This document shows positions 24,253 to 31,759 of a stretch of 64,000 nt of DNA, one piece after another. The notes beneath the pieces were generated by a model, which was not told where the DNA came from, searched no databases, and was given only the letters and a program-made list of their open reading frames with translations. The stretch's first letter is position 1. Every line of letters starts with the position of its first letter. Position numbers and translations under genes: made by a program. The stretch spans positions 62,001-126,000 of the forward strand of contig NZ_JBEYXW010000003.1 of NCBI RefSeq assembly GCF_040645195.1, given 5' to 3'. Origin of the DNA: Prauserella_A sp040645195 (GTDB lineage: Bacteria; Actinomycetota; Actinomycetes; Mycobacteriales; Pseudonocardiaceae).

Positions 24253-24818
24253 GCCGCCTTCGTCGCACGCTCCAGCGCACTCTCGACAGGCTCGTATGGC
24301 TCGCCGTACATGCCGCGCCGAGGCTGTTCCGCCGAGCGCTCGACGAGCCCACCGAGGAGCAGGCCCGGAAAGCGATTGTGCGGCAGCGTCGCCGCCGGCA
24401 GCCGAGAACGACCGCTACTTCGACGGATCGTGGTGACGAGCTAGTGCGGGGCGTGGGTAGCGACGCGCGCGAGGAGGGTGCGTGCGTCGTCGCCCTCGGC
24501 GGCCACGTCCCACAACCGGTCTGTGAGGGCGCGGTAGAGGGCCACGTCATCGGGATCTGTGGCGATGACATCAGTGTGGTTGACCTCGATCGTGACCGTG
24601 TCGTCGAGGATCGTGTAGCCGTGCATGGTGATGGTGGGCAGCACGGTGTCAAGCGGGAGCACGCCGAGCCGAACGTGCGCCAGGCCCGCGAGGCGCTCAA
24701 ACGCCCAGACGGCACGGGAGGTCGATCTGCACCACCAGCAGGTGGCCTGCCCAGTGCTACCGCATCGCGACCTGGTGGCCGAAGAAGCGCGGGGCTGGCA
24801 CGAGATCGAGAAGCGTGA
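24249..24818 (+). pseudogene. Hypothetical gene, probably truncated and fused to unrelated sequence
   Basis: The ATG overlaps the preceding stop (ATGA), so the start looks genuine. The first ~60 codons encode an Arg-rich helical segment (LRRTLQRTLDRLVWLAVHAAPRLFRRAL). From about 24430 the frame runs antisense to a recognisable DUF5753 fragment on the minus strand and has no protein-like character. The natural 3' end has apparently been replaced at a recombination joint near 24430-24440. Confidence 0.45.
24441..24730 (-). pseudogene. C-terminal fragment of a DUF5753-domain XRE regulator
   Basis: The minus-strand translation ending at 24441 contains HVRLGVLPLDTVLP, HGYTILDDTVTIEV and DPDDVALYRALTDRLWDVAAEGDDARTLL, the closing part of the DUF5753 domain found in actinomycete XRE regulators (Scr1-like). 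Upstream of ~24730 the frame loses similarity and no HTH domain is present, so this is a decayed 3' remnant. The upstream boundary is approximate. Confidence 0.6.
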
Positions 24819-24906
24819 GACCGTGGCCAAGCTCAAGTGACGAGCAGATCGAGCAATCGGGCGACGTCGAGACCATCTGTTGCCGCACGTGTGGAGGGGG
24901 CCCCGT

Positions 24907-25095
24907 ATGACCGAGCGCGAGGACGACGCACCGGACCCGCGTAGCGTCGCGGTGCTGTGCAACAGCTGTGGTGGCGAAGGGTTCACCTTCGAACCGAAGT
25001 TCGCCCTGTTGAGCGGTGTGGCGCAGACGGTGATGACACGGCAAGCGTGCAAGTGGTGCACCGAGGGCCGACGCCGGTTCCGGGCCCCGGTGTAG
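24907..25095 (+). CDS. Small zinc-ribbon-like protein (two CxxC motifs)
   Basis: A 62-residue protein with CNSCGGEGF and CKWCTEG about 30 residues apart, like a half DnaJ-type or rubredoxin-like zinc ribbon. The ATG at 24907 has GAGGGGG upstream. Function is unknown; small CxxC proteins like this are frequent in actinomycete mobile elements and near Scr1-like regulators. It is convergent with the ArsI-like gene. Confidence 0.6.
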   Translation: MTEREDDAPDPRSVAVLCNSCGGEGFTFEPKFALLSGVAQTVMTRQACKWCTEGRRRFRAPV

Positions 25096-25103
25096 ACCTT
25101 TCG

Positions 25104-25523
25104 CTAGCTGCCGCAGACACAACCCGCCGCTTCCGTGGCGCTCTTGCCGAGCGTGTCGGCGTCACCCTTGACCACGTAGACCTCCCACGGCTCGCTGCCA
25201 GGGCCGGTCACCCACACCTTGTCCTGACGGGCATAGCAGCACGAGGTGTCGTTCTCCTCGAACGTCGCCAGGCCGGCGTCCTTCAGCCGGGCGGTGGCCG
25301 CGAGGACCTCGTCGGTGGTGGCGACCTCCACGCCGAGGTGGTCCAGCCGGGTGTCCTGCCCCGGCTCGCCCTCGATGAGCACGAGCTTCAGCGGCGGCTC
25401 GGCGATGGCGAAGTTGGCATAGCCGTCGCGGCGCTTGGCCGGTTCGGTGCCGAACAGCGTGGAATAGAACGCGATGGAGGCCTCCAGGTCGGCGACGCGC
25501 AGGGCCAGCTGGACACGAGACAT
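25104..25523 (-). CDS. arsI: ArsI/CadI-type heavy-metal glyoxalase-fold enzyme
   Basis: A 139-residue vicinal-oxygen-chelate (glyoxalase) protein. Predicted Fe(II) ligands are Gln5 or its neighbourhood, His62 (LDHLGV) and Glu114 (EPWEVY). The cysteine pair Cys95-Cys96 (NDTSCCYARQDKVWV) matches the substrate-binding pair of ArsI C-As lyase, which demethylates trivalent organoarsenicals; the closely related CadI is cadmium-induced. A C-terminal CVC could bind further As(III). It is divergent from arsR, with the ArsR operator between them. ArsI is favoured over CadI by the arsenic genes next door. Confidence 0.85.
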   Translation of the reverse strand: MSRVQLALRVADLEASIAFYSTLFGTEPAKRRDGYANFAIAEPPLKLVLIEGEPGQDTRLDHLGVEVATTDEVLAATARLKDAGLATFEENDTSCCYARQDKVWVTGPGSEPWEVYVVKGDADTLGKSATEAAGCVCGS

Positions 25524-25548
25524 GACGATCTCCCATCACTAGAGAGCC

Positions 25549-25570
25549 TGTATCGACAAACATCGATACA
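25549..25570. promoter_or_regulatory. ArsR operator TGTATCGA-N6-TCGATACA
   Basis: A perfect 8-base inverted repeat with a 6-base spacer lies between the divergent arsI and arsR genes. Its AT-rich palindromic form and position fit an ArsR/SmtB site controlling both directions. Confidence 0.75.
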
Positions 25571-25612
25571 AGAGAGATTGCCATCGGATTAGATAGCCGT
25601 CAACATAGAGGC

Positions 25613-25990
25613 ATGTCGAAACAAGGCGGTCTGCCGCTCGCCGAGCAGGGCACGTCATGCTGCGCGCCGATGGCCCGGGAACCGCTGGGCGAGGACGACG
25701 CGGCCGAGCTGTCGCGGATGTTCAAGGCGTTGTCGGACCCGGTGCGGCTGCGCCTGTTGTCACTGATCGCCTCGCATGAGGGCGGCGAGGCATGCGTGTG
25801 CGAGCTGATTGGCCCGTTCGACGTGTCGCAGCCGACGATCTCCCACCACCTGAAGGTGCTGCGGGAGGCGGGCCTGGTGGACTGCGAGCGCCGCGGGACC
25901 TGGGTCTACTACTGGGTGCTGCCAGCCACGCTGGCACGGCTTTCGGCCCTGCTCCAGGCCCCCGCAACAGCCATGGAAGTCAGCGCGTGA
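25613..25990 (+). CDS. arsR: ArsR/SmtB family metalloregulator
   Basis: A 125-residue winged-helix repressor: MFKALSDPVRLRLLSLI, then the recognition region VSQPTISHHLKVLREAGLV and the wing RRGTWVYYWV. Cysteines at positions 16-17 near the N-terminus, 61 and 63 (ACVCEL) and 91 could form a trigonal As(III) site; Cys61-x-Cys63 matches the classical alpha3 site. It is the first gene of the rightward ars operon; its stop overlaps the channel gene by GTGA. Confidence 0.93.
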   Translation: MSKQGGLPLAEQGTSCCAPMAREPLGEDDAAELSRMFKALSDPVRLRLLSLIASHEGGEACVCELIGPFDVSQPTISHHLKVLREAGLVDCERRGTWVYYWVLPATLARLSALLQAPATAMEVSA

Positions 25991-26733
25991 GCGGACAGCC
26001 GCCACTTGCGCGGCGGGCGACGGCCGAATTCGTTGGCACAGCGGCGCTGGTGGCCGTGGTGGTCGGCTCCGGCATCCAGGCCACCGGTCTGACTCGCGAC
26101 GTCGGGATTCAGCTGCTGGCCAACTCGCTGGCGACCGTGCTTGGCCTTGCCGTGCTGATCGTCCTGTTCGGCCCCATCTCCGGTGCGCATTTCAACCCGG
26201 TTGTCACGCTCGCCGCCTACCTCACCGATCGCCGTGACGGGAATGGCCCGCCCCCGCATGCCGTCCTGGCCTACGTGTCCGCTCAGATCGCGGGGGCGGT
26301 CAGCGGCGCGGTCCTGGCCGACGCGATGTTCGCCCAGCCGCTGGTGGCGTGGTCCACCCACGACCGGTTCGCTCCCCACCTCTGGCTCGGCGAGGTCGTC
26401 GCCACCGCCGGGCTGATCCTGCTGATCTTCGGCCTGACCCGCACCGGCCGCGCCCACCTCGCCCCGGCCACGGTCGCCTCCTTCATCGGGGCGGCCTACT
26501 GGTTCACCTCCTCCACCAGCTTCGCCAACCCCGCAGTGACCATTGGCCGCGCATTCACCGACACCTTCGCGGGCATCGCGCCCGGCTCCGTGCCGCCATT
26601 CCTCGCCGCACAACTGATCGGCGGCGCGGCCGGGCTGGGGCTGATGGCCATCGTGTTCGGCCGCCCGACCCCCGGCGACGACGACGTCACCCTCCCCCAC
26701 GACGCCGACCACCTGGCCAACCCCGCACGTTGA
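25987..26733 (+). CDS. Aquaporin-family channel (AqpS-like) in the ars operon
   Basis: A 248-residue MIP protein with six membrane segments. The two half-helix motifs are NPVVTLAAYL (an NPV variant of NPA) and NPAVTIGRAF. GTG 25987 overlaps the arsR stop (GTGA) and directly begins the family's N-terminus. In Sinorhizobium-type ars operons the aquaglyceroporin AqpS replaces ArsB/ACR3 and lets arsenite made by ArsC flow out down its gradient. That role is inferred from the same gene order here and the lack of an ArsB or ACR3 gene. Confidence 0.88.
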   Translation: MSGQPPLARRATAEFVGTAALVAVVVGSGIQATGLTRDVGIQLLANSLATVLGLAVLIVLFGPISGAHFNPVVTLAAYLTDRRDGNGPPPHAVLAYVSAQIAGAVSGAVLADAMFAQPLVAWSTHDRFAPHLWLGEVVATAGLILLIFGLTRTGRAHLAPATVASFIGAAYWFTSSTSFANPAVTIGRAFTDTFAGIAPGSVPPFLAAQLIGGAAGLGLMAIVFGRPTPGDDDVTLPHDADHLANPAR

Positions 26734-26750
26734 AGAAAGACAGGCCCCGC

Positions 26751-27170
26751 ATGAATCCGTCAGCCGCACCATCGGTGTTGTTCGTCTGCGTGCACAACGC
26801 AGGCCGATCCCAGATGGCCGCAGCCTTCCTCACCTATTTCGCCCCGGGCCGGGTCCAGGTCCGCTCCGCCGGCTCCGCACCCGCCGACCAGGTCAACCCC
26901 GCGGTGGTGCAGGCGATGCGGGAGATCGGCATCGACATTTCCGCCGAGATCCCGAAGGTGCTCACCGCCGACGCCGTGCAGTCCTCCGACGTGGTCGTCA
27001 CCATGGGCTGCGGAGACGCCTGCCCCTGTTTCCCCGGCACGCGCTACCTGGACTGGCCCCTCGACGATCCCGCAGGCCAGGACGTCGAGGCCGTGCGTCC
27101 CATCCGCGACACCATCGAACAACGCGTCCGCGGCCTCCTCGCCGACCTCGGCATCGAGGCGACACCGTAA
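26751..27170 (+). CDS. arsC: Arsenate reductase, low-molecular-weight phosphatase type
   Basis: A 139-residue LMW-PTP fold enzyme. The catalytic loop CVHNAGRS carries nucleophile Cys13 and Arg19 (CX5R), and the general acid Asp is in DWPLDDP near residue 101. Cys87, Cys91 and Cys93 (GCGDACPC) lie in the flexible redox segment, as in thioredoxin-coupled arsenate reductases; a mycothiol-coupled mechanism is also possible in actinobacteria. It turns As(V) into As(III), which the preceding channel could release. The gene is 17 bases downstream of the channel gene and ends the operon, 6 bases from a convergent gene. Confidence 0.92.
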   Translation: MNPSAAPSVLFVCVHNAGRSQMAAAFLTYFAPGRVQVRSAGSAPADQVNPAVVQAMREIGIDISAEIPKVLTADAVQSSDVVVTMGCGDACPCFPGTRYLDWPLDDPAGQDVEAVRPIRDTIEQRVRGLLADLGIEATP

Positions 27171-27176
27171 CCGCTA

Positions 27177-27800
27177 TCACGGAATTCGTGACTCGTCGAC
27201 ACCCATGCCGGCCAACAGTTCTAGTGCCACGCCGAAAAGTTCCGCAGGGCGGTGCTCGGGATCGAGCAGGGCGAGTATTCCCATGCCGATCTCCAGGGCT
27301 TTCAGGATGGTGTCGGCGTCCTCCGGCGGGAGCTTGGCCAGTTCGCTGCCCGGCGGGACCAGCGGGTGGCGTTCCATCGCGGTCGGCGGGAACAGCAGTT
27401 CCCGTAGCTGGTCCTTGGCGTTGGGATGGCGCAGCGCGTGGACCAGGAACTCCATGACTACCCGGAGGTAGAGCTGCTGCTCCTCCTCGCGGAATGTCGC
27501 CGTCCAGTACTCGCCGAACTCGGTGACCAGCTCTTCGGCCGGGCGATCCGCGCAGAGTAGGCGCTCTGCCTGGGTTCGTGCGCGTTCGCTCATCCGCTGC
27601 CGCATGAGTTCGAGGACGAGCTCTTCCTTGCTGGCGAAGTTGGAGTAGACGGCGCCCTTGGTGAGTCCGGCCTCCGCGGCCACCTCGTCCAGCGAGGCGC
27701 CCTGGATGCCGCGTTCGGCGAACACCTTCTCGGCCGCGGTCAGCAGGTTGACGCGGTTGCGCTGCTGCTGTTCCTGCCGCGTCAGTCGTTCCTTCGCCAT
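27177..27800 (-). CDS. TetR family transcriptional regulator
   Basis: A 207-residue TetR protein with AAEKVFAERGIQGASLDEVAAEAGLTKGAVYSNFASKEELVLEL, a clear TetR_N domain, and a TetR_C-type C-terminus of unknown ligand. ATG 27800 was chosen because GAGGAG precedes it. It is divergent from the TPR-aspartyl protease gene, with a perfect 14-base inverted repeat between them. It is probably that gene's repressor and not part of the ars operon, with which it converges. Confidence 0.92.
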   Translation of the reverse strand: MAKERLTRQEQQQRNRVNLLTAAEKVFAERGIQGASLDEVAAEAGLTKGAVYSNFASKEELVLELMRQRMSERARTQAERLLCADRPAEELVTEFGEYWTATFREEEQQLYLRVVMEFLVHALRHPNAKDQLRELLFPPTAMERHPLVPPGSELAKLPPEDADTILKALEIGMGILALLDPEHRPAELFGVALELLAGMGVDESRIP

Positions 27801-27839
27801 GCGGTCTCCTCGTCTGACCTCGCTGCTTGACATCCACCA

Positions 27840-27873
27840 TGGTATCTGAATACTGGTCCGTATTCAGATACCA
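27840..27873. promoter_or_regulatory. Perfect 14-base inverted repeat, TetR operator
   Basis: TGGTATCTGAATAC (27840-27853) and GTATTCAGATACCA (27860-27873) are exact reverse complements around TGGTCC. The site lies 40 bases before the TetR start and 21 bases before the protease start, where a repressor would block both promoters. A further partial half-site (CAGTATT) follows at 27876-27882. Confidence 0.8.
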
Positions 27874-27893
27874 ATCAGTATTTGGAGGGTGGC

Positions 27894-29198
27894 ATGTCCG
27901 AGCGTGTGGTCACATCGGCGGAGCAGGATGTCGCGGAGGGAGACCGCTGGTACCGCGCCGGCCGGTTTTCGGAAGCCGGCAGCGCCTACCAGCGGGCGCT
28001 GGAGGCTGATCCCGGGCATCTCGATGCGCTGCGGGGTGCGGGTTCGGTGGCACTGCTGGGCAACGACCTCGGCACCGCGACAACCTCGCTGAGGCGCCTC
28101 ATCGAGCGCGCACCGGACAGCACGCACACGGTGTCCACGCTGCAGAACCTGGCGGAGGCGGCCTACCGGCGAGACGACTTTCCGTCGGCGGGGGCCTGGC
28201 TGCACCGGCTGGCCGGCCTCCTCGACGACGACCGGCGTCGGCAGATCGACGTGGTCGCACGGAAACTGGAGGCGTTCGCCGGCATCACCCCATACCGCGC
28301 CGACGATGGTGCACGCGAGGTCCGGGTGCCTTTCGAGATCGTCGACCCCATTCCGGTGGTCAACGTCGAGGTGGGCCACGGAAAGGTGGTCCCGTTCTTC
28401 ATCGACACCGGTGGCCACGAGACCTACCTCGACCGGTCGCTCGCCGACGAACTACAGGTACCGACTTTCGGCTCGACCCCGATCACCGGAGCGGGCGGGA
28501 AACAAGGAACCGAAACTCACGGAGTCCTGAATGCACTGACGCTCGGCGACCTTCGGATCCACGATGTGCCAGTAAAGATCATGGACTTCACCGCGCTGGG
28601 GTTCGCCGAGGCACTCGGTGGGGTCCAGGTGAAGGGCACCATCGGCACAGCCCTGCTCTACCACCATCTGTCCACAATCGACTATCCCGGCCAGGCGCTG
28701 ATCCTCCGTCCCAGGACACCGGACCGACTACGGTCATTCGAACAGCAGGCCGCCCAGGAAAGGCAACAGATCGTGCCCTTCTGGCTGTCCGGCACGCACT
28801 ACATCCTCGCTCGGGGCGCCGTCAACGACAGCGACCCAATGCCGCTGCTTGTGGACACCGGCGGCGCTGGAATCGCCTTCGCGAGCACGAAATCCACCGT
28901 CGAGAGGGCAAACATCAGCCTGCGACACGACGACGCCACGCGCACCCCTGGCGCCGGTGGCACCGTCCAGGCCGTGCCCTTCGCGCTGGACACACTCACG
29001 CTCGGGGAAGTGACCGGCCGAAACCTCAACGGTGTCTACTTCCCCGAAGCCGATCTGGAGGACGCCCTGCGCCAGGATGGGCTCACGCGCCGCGAGTACT
29101 CCGTCGGCGGCATCGTCTCGCACCAGTTCTTCCGCCCCTACGCACTGACATTCGACTTCGACGGGATGCGCCTTTTTCTTGCCGCATCTACGGCGTGA
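27894..29198 (+). CDS. TPR protein with two retropepsin-like aspartyl protease domains
   Basis: A 434-residue protein. Residues ~10-125 form TPR-like helical repeats (EGDRWYRAGRFSEAGSAYQRAL). Residues ~150-275 and ~300-434 are two retropepsin-like domains (Asp_protease_2), each with a catalytic DTG: Asp171 in FFIDTGGHETYLD and Asp321 in LLVDTGGAGIAFA. The two could pair in one chain to form an active site, as in pepsin. There is no signal peptide, so action is expected in the cytoplasm. ATG 27894 has GGAGG upstream. The TetR-controlled expression is inferred from the shared palindrome. Substrates are unknown. Confidence 0.82.
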   Translation: MSERVVTSAEQDVAEGDRWYRAGRFSEAGSAYQRALEADPGHLDALRGAGSVALLGNDLGTATTSLRRLIERAPDSTHTVSTLQNLAEAAYRRDDFPSAGAWLHRLAGLLDDDRRRQIDVVARKLEAFAGITPYRADDGAREVRVPFEIVDPIPVVNVEVGHGKVVPFFIDTGGHETYLDRSLADELQVPTFGSTPITGAGGKQGTETHGVLNALTLGDLRIHDVPVKIMDFTALGFAEALGGVQVKGTIGTALLYHHLSTIDYPGQALILRPRTPDRLRSFEQQAAQERQQIVPFWLSGTHYILARGAVNDSDPMPLLVDTGGAGIAFASTKSTVERANISLRHDDATRTPGAGGTVQAVPFALDTLTLGEVTGRNLNGVYFPEADLEDALRQDGLTRREYSVGGIVSHQFFRPYALTFDFDGMRLFLAASTA

Positions 29199-29234
29199 CC
29201 CGCCTGAGGTTCGGTAGTGCCGTCGTCCGGGACG

Positions 29235-29648
29235 TCAGATGTCGGTGACCAGCTTGACGGACTGTCCGGTGAGGGCGGCTACGGTCTCGAAATCGCGGTC
29301 ATCGCACAGCACGGTGAGGTTCGCCCGCTCCGCTGTGGCGGCAATGACCAGATCGATAGGACCGGCCGACCGGTGCTGTCCGGTCTCGGTGAGGAGTTGC
29401 TGGACCTCGGCTGCGCGTTGCCAGGCGTGTTCACTCATCGGCACCCAGCAGAACAGGTCATGCAGAAGCCGCACCTTCTCCAGACGATCGGCGAGCGATC
29501 GCGCGGAGAAGAGGAACTCCGACTCGACGACTGGGCAGGTTGCGATCACACCGGCGGCAAGATGGTCCGACCATGCCTGGCGCAGCTTGGCCTCGTGCAA
29601 GATCCGGAACATGCCGGAGGTGTCGATCAGGTACAGGGCAGGTGTCAC
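29235..29648 (-). CDS. vapC: VapC-type PIN domain toxin
   Basis: A 137-residue PIN domain ribonuclease. The acidic residues expected at the metal site are present: Asp near residue 9 (LYLIDTSGMF), Glu in VVESEFLFS, Asp in GPIDLVIAATA and Asp in VLCDDRDFETVA. VapC toxins cut tRNA or rRNA when not bound by VapB. Its start overlaps the antitoxin stop by 4 bases, the usual order antitoxin then toxin. Confidence 0.93.
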   Translation of the reverse strand: MTPALYLIDTSGMFRILHEAKLRQAWSDHLAAGVIATCPVVESEFLFSARSLADRLEKVRLLHDLFCWVPMSEHAWQRAAEVQQLLTETGQHRSAGPIDLVIAATAERANLTVLCDDRDFETVAALTGQSVKLVTDI

Positions 29649-29863
29649 CGGCGGTAGGCCGCCCTGTTGCCGACGAACTCATCGAAGTCTCCGCGGTCGG
29701 CCATTTCGCCAAGCCCGGCCAGAGCTCGCAGCCGCACCAACCGTTGCCCGACTTCGCGGAGGGCTGCGTTCACCGTGTCCTTCGTCGTCTTCGTACCGAG
29801 GACCTCGGCGGCTATCGCCAGGGCCTCCTGGTCGATCTCGATCGGGGTCTTCGCAACCGTCAT
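29645..29863 (-). CDS. vapB: VapB-type antitoxin
   Basis: A 72-residue protein with a short ribbon-helix-helix start (KTPIEIDQEALAIAAEVLGTKTTKDTVNAALREV) typical of the DUF2191/VapB group, and an acidic tail that would wrap the toxin. It binds VapC and probably the palindrome just upstream to repress its own operon. Confidence 0.9.
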   Translation of the reverse strand: MTVAKTPIEIDQEALAIAAEVLGTKTTKDTVNAALREVGQRLVRLRALAGLGEMADRGDFDEFVGNRAAYRR

Positions 29864-29897
29864 GGGATCACCGTCCTTCGCACGACGAGGGTATTAC

Positions 29898-29918
29898 AGA
29901 TATCTTCGTCGGATATCT
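29898..29918. promoter_or_regulatory. VapBC operator AGATATC-N7-GATATCT
   Basis: A perfect 7-base inverted repeat 35 bases upstream of the vapB start; each arm contains GATATC. It fits autoregulation by a VapBC complex. Confidence 0.65.
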
Positions 29919-29936
29919 AGGACTTCCTAGGCGGTA

Positions 29937-30524
29937 TTAGGGCCCCGTCGTGGGGCGGGCGCGCAGGTGTGCGCGTTCGCCCTGCTTGCCGAACAAACTG
30001 AGAAACTCGACCGGTTCGGCATCGGCGGCGCCGAACCAATGCGGCACGCGGGTGTCGAACTCTGCCGCTTCGCCGGGCGAGAGCACCAGGTCGTGTTCAC
30101 CGAGGACGAGCCGCAGCCGTCCATTGAGGACATACAACCATTCGTAGCCCTCATGGGTCCGTGGGTCGGGTTCCCCACGCTCGCCGCTGCCCGGGAGCAC
30201 GAGCTTGTAGGCCTGGATGCCGCCGGCTCGGCGAGTCAGGGGCAGCATGATCATGCCGTGACGGGTAACCGAGCGCAGGTGGATGCGCGGATCGCCGGTG
30301 GGTGGCGCGTCGACGAGTTCGTCGAGCGTGACACCATGGGCTTTGGCAAGGGGAAGCAGAAGTTCCAGGGTCGGCCGACGGGCACCGGACTCCAGCCGGG
30401 ACAGCGTGCTCACCGAGATGCCGGTCTCTGCCGACAGGTCGGCCAGCCTGATGTCGCGCTGCTGGCGCAACGCACGCAGCCGGGGCCCGACCGCGCCGAG
30501 AGCCTGGTCGAGATCGTCGTCCAT
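29937..30524 (-). CDS. XRE family regulator with C-terminal cupin domain
   Basis: A 195-residue protein. Residues ~12-66 are an HTH (LRALRQQRDIRLADLSAETGISVSTLSRLESGARRPT), and residues ~90-190 a cupin (HEGYEWLYVLNGRLRLVLGEHDLVLSPGEAAEFDTRVPHWF). XRE-cupin regulators usually sense small amino acid- or polyamine-like ligands. ATG 30524 was chosen at the natural HTH start. It is divergent from a flavoprotein gene that it probably controls, with a 6-base inverted repeat between them. Confidence 0.92.
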   Translation of the reverse strand: MDDDLDQALGAVGPRLRALRQQRDIRLADLSAETGISVSTLSRLESGARRPTLELLLPLAKAHGVTLDELVDAPPTGDPRIHLRSVTRHGMIMLPLTRRAGGIQAYKLVLPGSGERGEPDPRTHEGYEWLYVLNGRLRLVLGEHDLVLSPGEAAEFDTRVPHWFGAADAEPVEFLSLFGKQGERAHLRARPTTGP

Positions 30525-30531
30525 GCGGCCA

Positions 30532-30550
30532 GTTTGCCAGAACAGCAAAC
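30532..30550. promoter_or_regulatory. Inverted repeat GTTTGC-N7-GCAAAC
   Basis: A perfect 6-base inverted repeat in the divergent spacer, 8 bases upstream of the XRE-cupin start. It is a candidate operator of that regulator. Confidence 0.5.
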
Positions 30551-30603
30551 ATAGTTGCCAACTCTGCCGGACAAGTCGCATGGTTTCCCTGGAGGTGGTC
30601 GTA

Positions 30604-31656
30604 GTGACCGATCAGCTGAATGACGGCTATGACGTGGTGGTGGTCGGCGGTGGGGCCGCGGGGTTGAGCGGGGCGCTCCAGCTGGCCAGGGCGCGACGGT
30701 CGGTGCTGGTGATCGACGCGGGGGACCCGCGTAACGCACCGGCTATCGGCGTGCACGGGCTGCTGGCAAGGGAGGGCATCGCGCCTGCGGAGTTGCTGGA
30801 GCGCGGCCGGGCAGAGGTCCGTGGCTACGGCGCGCAGGTGGTGCCTGGCGAGGTCAGCGCGGTGACCCCCGAGGACAACGACAACACGGAGGCGACCGCG
30901 TTCACGGTGTCGTTCGCCGACGGCCGGACGGTCCGCGCGCGCCGGCTGCTGGTGGCCACCGGGCTGGCCGATGAACTGCCGGAGGGGCTGGGACTGCGGG
31001 CTCGGTGGGGCCGGGACGTGTTGCACTGCCCGTACTGTCACGGCTGGGAGGTCCGTGACCAGGCCATCGGTGTCCTGTTCAGCGGGCCGCTGTCGGTGCA
31101 CCAGGCGTTGCTGTTCCGGCAATGGAGCGCCGATGTCACGTTCTTCACCCACACGTCGCCGCGACCGGCCGGCGAGGAGGCCGAGCAGTTGGCTGCCCGC
31201 GGCATCAGGGTCGTGGAGGGCGCGGTCGCGTCGCTGGAGGTCGTCGAGGACCGCCTCACCGGGGTACGGCTCAGTGACGGAACGGTGGTCAGCCGCGATG
31301 CGCTGGCGGTTGCGCCGCGAATGGTGGCGCGCAGCGGCCTCCTGACGGCGCTCGGACTGCAGCCGGCGGACCACCCGACGGGGCTCGGCGAGTACATCCC
31401 GACGGATCCGACCGGCCGCACCGATGTGCCCGGAATCTGGGCCGCGGGCAACGTCACCGATATCACTGCCCAGGTGGGGGCCGCCGCAGCGGCAGCCGCT
31501 TTCGCGGCAGCTCAGCTCAACGCCGACCTGGTCGCCGAGGACACCCGCCAGGCCGTCGCCGCCTACCGGGCCCCGTTCTCGGCCGAGAACGAAGCCCGTA
31601 TCTGTGAAAAGACCATGGGCGACCGGCGGCACGGCCTGACACATAAGACCACTTAG
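30604..31656 (+). CDS. Thioredoxin reductase-like FAD/NAD(P) oxidoreductase
   Basis: A 350-residue two-dinucleotide-binding flavoprotein. The FAD motif VVVVGGGAAGLSGALQLARA, the redox-active CPYCHGWEV and the late motif GIWAAGNVTDITAQVGAA are intact. The NAD(P) half lacks the usual GxGxxG (it reads GVLFSGPLSVHQA), a trait of stand-alone thioredoxin reductase-like proteins that may use another electron donor or act as disulfide oxidases in natural-product pathways. GTG 30604 follows GGAGGTGG. It is paired divergently with the XRE-cupin gene. Confidence 0.85.
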   Translation: MTDQLNDGYDVVVVGGGAAGLSGALQLARARRSVLVIDAGDPRNAPAIGVHGLLAREGIAPAELLERGRAEVRGYGAQVVPGEVSAVTPEDNDNTEATAFTVSFADGRTVRARRLLVATGLADELPEGLGLRARWGRDVLHCPYCHGWEVRDQAIGVLFSGPLSVHQALLFRQWSADVTFFTHTSPRPAGEEAEQLAARGIRVVEGAVASLEVVEDRLTGVRLSDGTVVSRDALAVAPRMVARSGLLTALGLQPADHPTGLGEYIPTDPTGRTDVPGIWAAGNVTDITAQVGAAAAAAAFAAAQLNADLVAEDTRQAVAAYRAPFSAENEARICEKTMGDRRHGLTHKTT

Positions 31657-31759
31657 GACGTCCACTTCGGATATTCCGGGCACCTTGCCGCTGCGCCCTG
31701 GTACAGCTTCACCCTTCTCAGGTGATGGGTCGCCCGCCCGGAAGCGCTGAACTGGGGAG

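Noticed and set aside
24625..24840. 71-codon plus-strand gene
   Set aside because: The second half looks somewhat protein-like (LVAEEARGWHEIEKRETVAKLK), but it lies in a rearranged region and the start has no support; it may be a fragment only.
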